Positions 15,924-22,531 of a DNA stretch of 38,968 nucleotides are shown piece by piece. The stretch lies in the NCBI GenBank assembly GCA_031272035.1, contig JAISUO010000086.1, forward strand, positions 1 through 38,968. Reading direction: 5' to 3'. This DNA is from Synergistaceae bacterium. GTDB lineage: Bacteria; Synergistota; Synergistia; Synergistales; Aminobacteriaceae. Each line of letters opens with the position of its first letter. Position 1 is the first letter of the stretch. Position numbers and translations under genes: made by a program. The notes beneath the pieces were generated by a model that worked only from the letters and a program-made list of their open reading frames with translations, searched no databases and was not told the DNA's origin.

Positions 15924-17000
15924 CTACCGCTTCACGCGGGCGTTTCCCTCGTAGATGCTCCAGACCTGCTCTTCATCCACGGGCAAACCGTAGTCCTGCT
16001 CCATCGTCACCACCAGGGCGCCGCAGGCCCAGCCGAACTGCAGCCATTTTTCCGGTTCCCAGCCCCGCAGAATGCCGTACAGCAAACCTCCGGTGAAGCC
16101 GTCCCCGCCTCCGATGCGGTCCAAAATGGCTATGGGACGGGGCTCGACCGCATACCAGGCGCCTTCCGCCCGCATGATCGCCCCCCACATATGCTCGCTG
16201 GCGGAGATCACCTGGCGCAGGGTCGTGGCGAAAACCCGCACGTTGGGATATTTTTCCGCGGCTCTGCCGATCATTTCCTTAAAGCCCTCTATCTTGCCGG
16301 CGAGGTCTTTTCCTCCCGCTTCGGGACCCTCCACGCCGAGGCTGAGCTGAAAGTCCTCCTCGTTGCCGATCAGGATGTCCGCCGTGGACGCGATTTCGTG
16401 AAAGGCGGCGGCCAGCTCCTTTTCCCGTCCCTTCCAGAAAGAGGCCCGGTAGTTCAGATCGAAGGAAACCCGCGTTCCGTATTTTTTCGCGGCCCGCACA
16501 AGCTGGAGGCAAAATTCGCTGCACTCCGGGGACAGAGCCCCCACCAGCCCGGAAAGATGCATGATCTGTACGCCTTCTGCTCCAAAAATTCTGTCTATAT
16601 CGAAATCGCCGATGGAAAGCGTGCGTCCAACCTCTCCCGCGCGGTCGTTGTGCACCCTGGGCCCCCGGACTCCGAAGCCGCTGTCCGCGATGTTGAACTG
16701 ATGGCGGAATCCCCAGGGACCGCCCTGAGAGACGTCTTTTCCCTCAAAGGCGATGTTCCGGCTTCTGAGGTCGTCCTTTATGAAGCGCGCTATGGGATTG
16801 TCCTTCACGAAGGTGGTCAGTACCTTTACGGGCAGCCCCAGAGACGCGGATATGGAGAGAACGTTGCTCTCGGCGCTGGTGGCCTGCATCCGAAAGGTGT
16901 CCGAGGTATGTACGGGCTGTCTGTTGACGGGCGTAATGCGAACTCCCATGCTCGTCGGAGTCAGCAGACTGGTTTTACAGTTTTTTTTGATTTCCATCAT
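15924..17000 (-). CDS. PfkB-family sugar kinase, 2-keto-3-deoxygluconate kinase-like
   Basis: This 358-residue ribokinase-family enzyme phosphorylates a sugar or sugar acid with ATP. The catalytic aspartate is D300 in R-I-G-G-G-D-G-F, and the variant G-G-G-D in place of G-A-G-D is typical of KDG kinase-like members. F-D-L-N-Y-R (180-185) and N-E-E-D (213-216) also fit this group. GGAGG lies six bases before the ATG. Position between ABC permeases and gnd suggests a substrate such as 2-keto-3-deoxygluconate, 2-ketogluconate or gluconate. No KDPG aldolase or ketogluconate reductase is present here, so the exact substrate is unresolved. Confidence 0.85.
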   Translation of the reverse strand: MMEIKKNCKTSLLTPTSMGVRITPVNRQPVHTSDTFRMQATSAESNVLSISASLGLPVKVLTTFVKDNPIARFIKDDLRSRNIAFEGKDVSQGGPWGFRHQFNIADSGFGVRGPRVHNDRAGEVGRTLSIGDFDIDRIFGAEGVQIMHLSGLVGALSPECSEFCLQLVRAAKKYGTRVSFDLNYRASFWKGREKELAAAFHEIASTADILIGNEEDFQLSLGVEGPEAGGKDLAGKIEGFKEMIGRAAEKYPNVRVFATTLRQVISASEHMWGAIMRAEGAWYAVEPRPIAILDRIGGGDGFTGGLLYGILRGWEPEKWLQFGWACGALVVTMEQDYGLPVDEEQVWSIYEGNARVKR

Positions 17001-17050
17001 TCACTACCTCCCTGATTGGTGGGTACGCAAATCTATTTTATCCTTTGACT

Positions 17051-17881
17051 TTATCCTTTGACCGCTCCGGACGTGAGGCCGCGTATGACATATTTCTGCG
17101 TAATCAGAGTGATGGCCAGCACGGGCAGAGTGATCACCACAGATGCCGCCATCAGACCTCCCCAGTCGATAGTCGCGAAAGCGATAAAATTGAAAATGGC
17201 GACGGGGACCGTTTTAGTCTCGTTGCTCGCCAGTATAATCGAAAACATGAAGTTGTTCCATGAAAAGATAAAAGCCAAAATACTGCAGGTCACAATGCCG
17301 GATCCCGATATGGGCAGAATGACCCTGAAAAAAGTCTGAGTTATGGAACATCCGTCCACCCGGGCGGCATCCACGAGATCGGGAGGAATGGCCTCAAAAA
17401 ACGGGACCATGACCCATACGATAAAGGGGAGTCCGACCAGAAGATGGCTCAGAATCAGAGAAAAATACGTGTCCACCAGTCCAAAAAATCGAAACATGAT
17501 AAAAAGCGGCAACAGAAATGTAATTCCTGGAACGATGCGCGATATAAGAATCAGAACGGCCAGTTTGTGCTGTTTGTACCTCGCGATGCTGAAGGCCGCG
17601 GGCAGCCCCAGCAACAGGCCGATAATGACGCTCCCACCCGCCACGGCAAGGCTGTTCCACATGTATTTCAGGAAATTCTGAGCGCCGAAAACGTTGCGAT
17701 AGTTTTCGAGAGTGGGCGAAAAAATCAGAGCCGGCGGCATTTTTACGATGTCAAGGGCCGTTTTGAAGGAGTTAAAAAGCATCCAGAGCAGCGGGGCAAT
17801 GAAAAAAAACACCAAAGTACCCATCACGACAAAATAAAGAACGTTTAAAATTCGACCCTTCATCCTGCGTTGTTGCGGCAT
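17051..17881 (-). CDS. Sugar ABC transporter permease (MalG-like, CUT1)
   Basis: This 276-residue inner-membrane permease has six predicted helices. The EAA loop lies in the later half (E-A-I-P-P-D-L-V-D-A-A-R-V-D-G), where the transport ATPase docks. It belongs to the MalG type of carbohydrate uptake family 1. Its ATG follows the preceding permease stop by three bases, with GGAGG eight bases upstream of the start. It pairs with the permease at 17885-18769 and the binding protein at 18894-20174. The ATPase is probably the divergent gene at 20337-21437. Confidence 0.92.
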   Translation of the reverse strand: MPQQRRMKGRILNVLYFVVMGTLVFFFIAPLLWMLFNSFKTALDIVKMPPALIFSPTLENYRNVFGAQNFLKYMWNSLAVAGGSVIIGLLLGLPAAFSIARYKQHKLAVLILISRIVPGITFLLPLFIMFRFFGLVDTYFSLILSHLLVGLPFIVWVMVPFFEAIPPDLVDAARVDGCSITQTFFRVILPISGSGIVTCSILAFIFSWNNFMFSIILASNETKTVPVAIFNFIAFATIDWGGLMAASVVITLPVLAITLITQKYVIRGLTSGAVKG

Positions 17882-17884
17882 TTT

Positions 17885-18769
17885 TCAAACCTCCAGCTTT
17901 TTCCGAAGGGTTACGATAATCAAACTCAACCCGAGCACCAGCGTAAAGAAAATCACCAGAAGCGAGGAGGCGTACCCGAAATTGAAATACTGAAAACTCG
18001 TCTGATACGTGTAGATATTGAGATTTTCCGAGCTGTACCCGGGCCCCCCCATGGTCATCGTGTAAATGATATCGAAGGTTTTCACGCAGTCGATCAGGCG
18101 CAGCAGCGCGGCGACGCTGACCACGGGAGCGATCATCGGCAGGGTGATTTTGAAAAAAATTTGAAAAGGTCCCGCTCCATCCACCCGGGCGGACTCGTAG
18201 GGCTCCGCCGGCAGCCCGGCAAGACCGGCGATGACGATCAGCGCGATGAGGGGCGTCCACTCCCATATGTCCACCAGAACCAGGGCGGGAACCACAGTGG
18301 AGGAGCTCGTTATCCACAAAGATTTGGAAAGACCCAGAGATCTCAGGGCATAGTTCAGGATTCCGGCGGTCGGCTCGTACATGAGCAGCCACACCATCGC
18401 CACGGCCACGGGCGTCGCCATCATGGACATCAGGAAGATCGAGCGCACCGCGCGCCTGCCCCTGAAGTCTTTCGCGTCGAAAAGGACGGCGATCAGGACC
18501 CCCAGCACGACCTCCACGACCATAGCCAAAGCGGTAAAATACACCGTAACCCAGATGGAATTCCAAAAACGGGGGTCTGAAGTGAAAATTTTGACGTAAT
18601 TGCTGAATCCCGTGAAAACAGGAGTCGGACTGTAAGTGAGGCTCCAGTCCATGAAAGAATTATAAACCGTGTAGCCGAGGGGAAAAATCATCATCGCAAA
18701 AATGAACAGGATTGCGAAAGACGGATAAATCCATTTTGCATGCCTGTCCACAAAACCGGAAAAAGACAT
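17885..18769 (-). CDS. Sugar ABC transporter permease (MalF-like, CUT1)
   Basis: This 294-residue inner-membrane permease has a first helix at about 14-33 and further helices toward the C-terminus. The EAA-type loop (residues P-Y-E-S-A-R-V-D-G-A) docks the ATPase. It is the first permease of the pair and follows the binding-protein gene after 124 bases that contain a hairpin. GGGGAGG lies about eleven bases before the ATG. The likely substrate is a sugar, oligosaccharide or sugar acid, given the kinase and dehydrogenase downstream. Confidence 0.92.
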   Translation of the reverse strand: MSFSGFVDRHAKWIYPSFAILFIFAMMIFPLGYTVYNSFMDWSLTYSPTPVFTGFSNYVKIFTSDPRFWNSIWVTVYFTALAMVVEVVLGVLIAVLFDAKDFRGRRAVRSIFLMSMMATPVAVAMVWLLMYEPTAGILNYALRSLGLSKSLWITSSSTVVPALVLVDIWEWTPLIALIVIAGLAGLPAEPYESARVDGAGPFQIFFKITLPMIAPVVSVAALLRLIDCVKTFDIIYTMTMGGPGYSSENLNIYTYQTSFQYFNFGYASSLLVIFFTLVLGLSLIIVTLRKKLEV

Positions 18770-18826
18770 GAAACGAACAGCCTCCCCTAGTGAGTCATAA
18801 ATATGGGTAACGAACAGGTCATAAAG

Positions 18827-18840
18827 CCCTTCCCGAAGGG
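18827..18840 (-). promoter_or_regulatory. Intercistronic hairpin between binding protein and permeases
   Basis: CCCTT and AAGGG form a five-pair stem with a four-base loop, followed on the minus strand by CTTTATG. The U-tract is poor, so it is more likely an mRNA-stabilising or partial attenuation element than a full terminator. Such elements often keep binding protein above permease levels in these operons. Confidence 0.35.
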
Positions 18841-18893
18841 AGTGACGTCCTTCGTTTCCCCTCAGGAAGAGCTTTTTCTGAAATTACTTCAAC

Positions 18894-20174
18894 TTATTTT
18901 TCTCTGTCGAGAAGCTGCTGGAAGCGTTCGTTGGCGCTGGCCGCCACAGCCTTGTAGTCCTTGCCTTCGATGGATGCGGTGATCGCCTCGCCGATGATGT
19001 CCCTGGCCTCTCCCACAGCCACCACCTGAGGTCTGTCGTGGTCGATTCCGTTGGCTGAAAGTTTCACCGCTTCGGCCCATTCCTTATTGAAGTTTTTGGT
19101 GCCTTCGGCGGTGCCCCACACGGAAACCCGGGCGCACTGGTTGCTCTTCGAGCCCTGGATGTAGGTCATGCCCTTTTTGTTGGTCATGTACTCAAGGAAT
19201 TGCCAGGCCGCGTCTTTTTGTTTGCTGGAGTTGTTCATGGCAAGCCCCCAGGAACAAATGTTGTACATTCTGGAGCCCTTCGGTCCCGCCGGGAACACGG
19301 CCACTCCCGTTTTATCGGCCACCGTGGATTTCGCCGGGTCGAGAACGTTCGAGAAAAGAGAGCTGGCGTCCAGCCAGAAAGCGGCTTTCCCCTGAGCAAA
19401 TATTGCCGCCGCCTGAGGCCACGACATATTGAGGGCGCCTTCCGGTCCAAAGTTCCGGAGCAGGCTGCCGTACATCCCGATCGCGGACAGAGCCTCCGGG
19501 GTGTTCACCGTGGCCTTGCGCGTCGCTGGGTCGAAGAAGTCTCCGCCGTAGCTGAAGAGGAAACTGGAGAACTGGGTAATCGCAGGACTGCGCTGGCCGC
19601 GAATGACGATACCGTATATTTCCTTATCCTTGTCCGTGAGTTTCTCCGCCGCGGCGTAAAGATCGTCGAGGGTCTTGGGCACGGCAAGCCCTTTGGCCTC
19701 CAGAAGGTCCCGGCGGTAGTACACCACCTGGCACTCCGTCACAACCGGAATGGAGGTCACATAAGAGCCGTCAAAGGTGACCACGGCGCGGGAACCGGGA
19801 GTGAAATCCTCGAAGTCGTAATCCTTTGTTTTTGCGATGTAGGGAGCGAGATCCGCGTACCATTTGTTCCGGTACATGATTCTCGCCTCCTGAGGCGGAC
19901 GAGTGGCAAATACGTCGATGTTCGAACTGCCGGCGGTAAATTCGGTGGTCAGTTTCTGGTTGAGCTGGTCTTCTCCGTAGGTTTCGAGACTCACTTTGAT
20001 TCCGGTGGCCTTTTCGAACTCCGGAAGCATTTCCGCGACGGCTTCAATGAAAGGATGGTTCACAGCCACTACCCGAAGTGTCGTCTGAGCGGCCGAAGCC
20101 GGTAAAACAAACGCTGACAGGATCGTCACCACAAGCGCCAACAAAACCACTGATCCAAATCCTGGCTTTCTCAT
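18894..20174 (-). CDS. Sugar ABC transporter substrate-binding protein (family 1)
   Basis: This periplasmic family 1 solute-binding protein has 426 residues from the chosen ATG. The signal peptide runs from M-R-K-P through a hydrophobic core to a cleavage site after A-S-A. No lipobox is seen, so it should be a free periplasmic protein. The start is ATG at 20174 because AGGAGG (20181-20186) is six bases upstream. A longer frame from 20192 would translate that Shine-Dalgarno as a run of arginines. It is the first gene of the importer operon, behind the promoter at 20246-20273. Confidence 0.92.
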   Translation of the reverse strand: MRKPGFGSVVLLALVVTILSAFVLPASAAQTTLRVVAVNHPFIEAVAEMLPEFEKATGIKVSLETYGEDQLNQKLTTEFTAGSSNIDVFATRPPQEARIMYRNKWYADLAPYIAKTKDYDFEDFTPGSRAVVTFDGSYVTSIPVVTECQVVYYRRDLLEAKGLAVPKTLDDLYAAAEKLTDKDKEIYGIVIRGQRSPAITQFSSFLFSYGGDFFDPATRKATVNTPEALSAIGMYGSLLRNFGPEGALNMSWPQAAAIFAQGKAAFWLDASSLFSNVLDPAKSTVADKTGVAVFPAGPKGSRMYNICSWGLAMNNSSKQKDAAWQFLEYMTNKKGMTYIQGSKSNQCARVSVWGTAEGTKNFNKEWAEAVKLSANGIDHDRPQVVAVGEARDIIGEAITASIEGKDYKAVAASANERFQQLLDREK

Positions 20175-20180
20175 ACCGTA

Positions 20181-20186
20181 CCTCCT
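20181..20186 (-). promoter_or_regulatory. Ribosome-binding site that fixes the binding-protein start
   Basis: AGGAGG followed after six bases by ATG at 20174. It rules against the upstream in-frame ATG at 20192. Confidence 0.7.
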
Positions 20187-20245
20187 CCTCATTTTGACAA
20201 ACCTAACGAAAAAAACTATACTTTCTGTGCTTAACGGCGTTTATT

Positions 20246-20273
20246 ATTATAGGAGACAGGGGTAAAAAAGCAA
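20246..20273 (-). promoter_or_regulatory. Promoter of the sugar importer operon
   Basis: TTGCTT (20268-20273) and a perfect TATAAT (20246-20251) are spaced 16 bases on the minus strand, about 70 bases before the binding-protein ATG. The same 160-base gap serves the divergent ATPase gene, so a shared operator is possible, but no clear inverted repeat was seen. Confidence 0.55.
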
Positions 20274-20336
20274 GTTTTTCCCCGTCGGCGCATTTCGGCA
20301 GAAACCCTTATTAATTCACGAATACAGGTGAAAAAC

Positions 20337-21437
20337 ATGTCGAGAGTGGAGCTCAAAAATATCGGAAAAGTTTATCCCGGCGGAGTAAAAGCCGTCGACG
20401 ACGTCTGCCTCACCATTGATGACGAGGAATTTGTCGTGCTCGTTGGGCCTTCGGGCTGCGGCAAATCCACCACGCTCCGGATGATCGCGGGGCTGGAGGA
20501 AATAAGTGAAGGAGAACTTTTTATCGACGGCGCGCGAATGAACGACGTTCAGCCCAAGGACAGAAACATCGCCATGGTTTTTCAGAACTACGCGCTTTAT
20601 CCCCACATGACGGTATACGATAATATGGCTTTCGCCCTCAAAATAAAAAAATTTCCAAAAGACGTCATTGATACCCGCGTTCATGAAGCCGCTCGGATTC
20701 TGGACATCGAACGCTACCTGGACCGGAAACCGAAAGCGCTTTCCGGCGGTCAGCGCCAGCGCGTCGCGGTGGGACGGGCGATTGTGCGTCAGCCGAAGGT
20801 GTTTCTTTTCGACGAGCCCCTCTCGAACCTGGACGCGAAACTCCGGGTGCAGATGAGAGCGGAGATCATCGCGCTGCACAAGAGGCTTTCCGCCACCATT
20901 ATTTACGTAACCCACGATCAGGTGGAGGCCATGACCATGGGAGACAAAATCGTGGTCATGAAGGACGGTCTGGTTCAGCAGATCGGCGCTCCCCTGCACG
21001 TCTATCACCACCCGGTCAACAAATTCGTGGCCGGTTTTATCGGGACTCCGCCGATGAACTTTATCGAGGCCGTTCTCACGGAACGCGGAGGCGTTCCCTG
21101 CTTCGGCAGAATCAAAGTCGCCGACGAGCACATCGACCTTTTGAAATCCCGCGTCGGGAAAAAGCTGACGGCGGGCATCCGGCCGGAGGATTTCGTCTGT
21201 ATCGCTCCGGACAGCGCCGCCCCGGGGGAAATTACGGGAGTTGTGGACATGTCCGAGCCTTTGGGAGGCGAGATCAACCTGCATCTCACCATGGAGGAAA
21301 CCGGCGTGAAAATCATCGCGAAAATGGATTCCGAGCAGTCCCCCCGAACGGGAGACCGAATCCGGCTGAACGTCAAAAACCACAGGATCAAATATTTCGA
21401 CAGCGACACAGAAAAAAACCTGGTGGATCCGGATTGA
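20337..21437 (+). CDS. Sugar ABC transporter ATP-binding protein (MsmX/UgpC-like)
   Basis: This cytoplasmic ATPase of the CUT1 class has 366 residues. It shows Walker A G-P-S-G-C-G-K-S-T, Q-loop Q-N-Y-A-L-Y-P-H, signature L-S-G-G-Q-R-Q-R-V, Walker B V-F-L-F-D-E-P-L-S-N-L-D and H-loop V-T-H-D. A C-terminal TOBE/regulatory domain spans the last 130 residues. The start is ATG at 20337 with AGGTG six bases upstream; the in-frame GTG at 20328 overlaps that site. It is divergent from the binding-protein operon and most likely energises it. ATPases of this type can also serve several importers. Confidence 0.93.
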   Translation: MSRVELKNIGKVYPGGVKAVDDVCLTIDDEEFVVLVGPSGCGKSTTLRMIAGLEEISEGELFIDGARMNDVQPKDRNIAMVFQNYALYPHMTVYDNMAFALKIKKFPKDVIDTRVHEAARILDIERYLDRKPKALSGGQRQRVAVGRAIVRQPKVFLFDEPLSNLDAKLRVQMRAEIIALHKRLSATIIYVTHDQVEAMTMGDKIVVMKDGLVQQIGAPLHVYHHPVNKFVAGFIGTPPMNFIEAVLTERGGVPCFGRIKVADEHIDLLKSRVGKKLTAGIRPEDFVCIAPDSAAPGEITGVVDMSEPLGGEINLHLTMEETGVKIIAKMDSEQSPRTGDRIRLNVKNHRIKYFDSDTEKNLVDPD

Positions 21438-21464
21438 CGTCCGGTCCTTCCTCCTTGAATAAAT

Positions 21465-22412
21465 CTAATAGGGGGAGGCCGGATCCAGAAATTCTCTGTA
21501 ATTTTCGCGGTCGACGACTTTGGTGGGGATCCTCTTCAGCGGTTCCACCTGTTTGCCGTCAAGGATATCGACGGCCATATCCACGGCATCGATCACCATC
21601 ACAGGGCTGTAAAGAGTGCTCTGAATCCAGATGTCCTCGTTTTCCATCATCCTGAAATATTCCTGACAGCCGCCGCCGCCCGTAACGACTTTCACGTCGC
21701 CGCGCTTCGCCTCGCGAATAGCCGCAAGCACACCGATGGAGGTTTCGTCGTCTATCGAAAAAACGGCGTCGATTTTCGGAACTTTCGCAAGAATGTCGGA
21801 GAAGTCCTTCAGCCCGTCGCCCCGCGTGAACTCGGTCTGAAAGGTGATAATTTTGAGATTGGGAGCCAGTTGAGCCACCGTTTCCACAAAGCCCTTTTTG
21901 CGCAGCTCGGAGATGATGCCGGATGAAGGAACCTCGAGCATTACCACCGTCGCCTCCGGACCGACCTTCTCCAGGATGTATTTTGCGCTTTGCACGCCCA
22001 TGTCTTCGTTGTCGCCGGTCACGGTGCGGACGCCGTCGATGTTGTATTCAACGTCGAAAATGATCATGACCACGCCTTTTTTCAGCGCTTCCCGGACGGG
22101 CTCGTCCATTTCCCGATACTCCTCGCAGACGACGACCGCCTGAGCCCCCCAGGCCAAAAGCGCCTCGAACTGCCTGCTCATCTGATCGCCGCTGCCGCTG
22201 GCGTAAATTTTATATTCGATTCTGCCCTCTTTTTCAAGCTCCCTGCAGCGCTGCTCGGCATGGTACGTGATTCCGGCGACCCACCCGTGAGTGACGTAAC
22301 GCCCAAGCACGCCGATTTTATATGGCGCGGCGTACCCGGGATCGCAGGCGGTCAGAATCACGCTCAAAATTAAAATTAAAAACGCTCCCCGGAGAGACAA
22401 AAATTTTCTCAT
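21465..22412 (-). CDS. Sugar-binding lipoprotein (periplasmic binding protein type I)
   Basis: This 315-residue ribose/galactose-type periplasmic binding protein starts with a lipoprotein signal peptide. The lipobox L-T-A-C ends at C23, and the next residue is aspartate, which in E. coli retains lipoproteins at the inner membrane. The fold is type I, with D-D-E-T-S-I-G-V-L-A-A in the second lobe. No permease or ATPase of the ribose class is adjacent. It instead follows a hybrid histidine kinase by 119 bases and probably presents a ligand to it. GGGAG is seven bases before the ATG. Twelve pentanucleotide repeats lie directly upstream and may switch its translation. Confidence 0.85.
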   Translation of the reverse strand: MRKFLSLRGAFLILILSVILTACDPGYAAPYKIGVLGRYVTHGWVAGITYHAEQRCRELEKEGRIEYKIYASGSGDQMSRQFEALLAWGAQAVVVCEEYREMDEPVREALKKGVVMIIFDVEYNIDGVRTVTGDNEDMGVQSAKYILEKVGPEATVVMLEVPSSGIISELRKKGFVETVAQLAPNLKIITFQTEFTRGDGLKDFSDILAKVPKIDAVFSIDDETSIGVLAAIREAKRGDVKVVTGGGGCQEYFRMMENEDIWIQSTLYSPVMVIDAVDMAVDILDGKQVEPLKRIPTKVVDRENYREFLDPASPY

Positions 22413-22491
22413 ACTGTGACTCCCTGTCCTGTCCTGTCCTGTCCTGTCCTGTCCTGTCCTGTCCTGTCCTGTCCTGTCCTGTAATTTTCAT
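22318..22491 (-). CDS. Possible leader ORF read through the pentanucleotide repeat
   Basis: An ATG at 22491 with AAGGA nine bases upstream opens a 57-residue frame. It reads the repeat as four copies of a T-G-Q-D-R unit and then runs out of frame across the start of the lipoprotein gene to a TAA at 22318. At twelve repeats it is one base out of phase with the lipoprotein; at ten or thirteen it would be fused to it. It is a candidate regulatory leader, not a protein with a recognisable function. Confidence 0.35.
   Translation of the reverse strand: MKITGQDRTGQDRTGQDRTGQDRESQYEKIFVSPGSVFNFNFERDSDRLRSRVRRAI
22423..22482. repeat. Pentanucleotide microsatellite, (CCTGT) x 12
   Basis: Twelve perfect tandem copies of CCTGT (ACAGG on the coding strand) fill 60 bases between the histidine kinase stop and the Shine-Dalgarno of the sugar-binding lipoprotein. 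No frame through it contains a stop codon. Perfect long pentamers are prone to slipped-strand copy-number change. Confidence 0.98.
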
Positions 22492-22531
22492 GACTACACA
22501 TCCTTAACGCGGTTTTGTCCTGATGAATTTT

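Noticed and set aside
22423-22482. CRISPR array
   Set aside because: The unit is five bases with no spacers; it is a simple tandem repeat.
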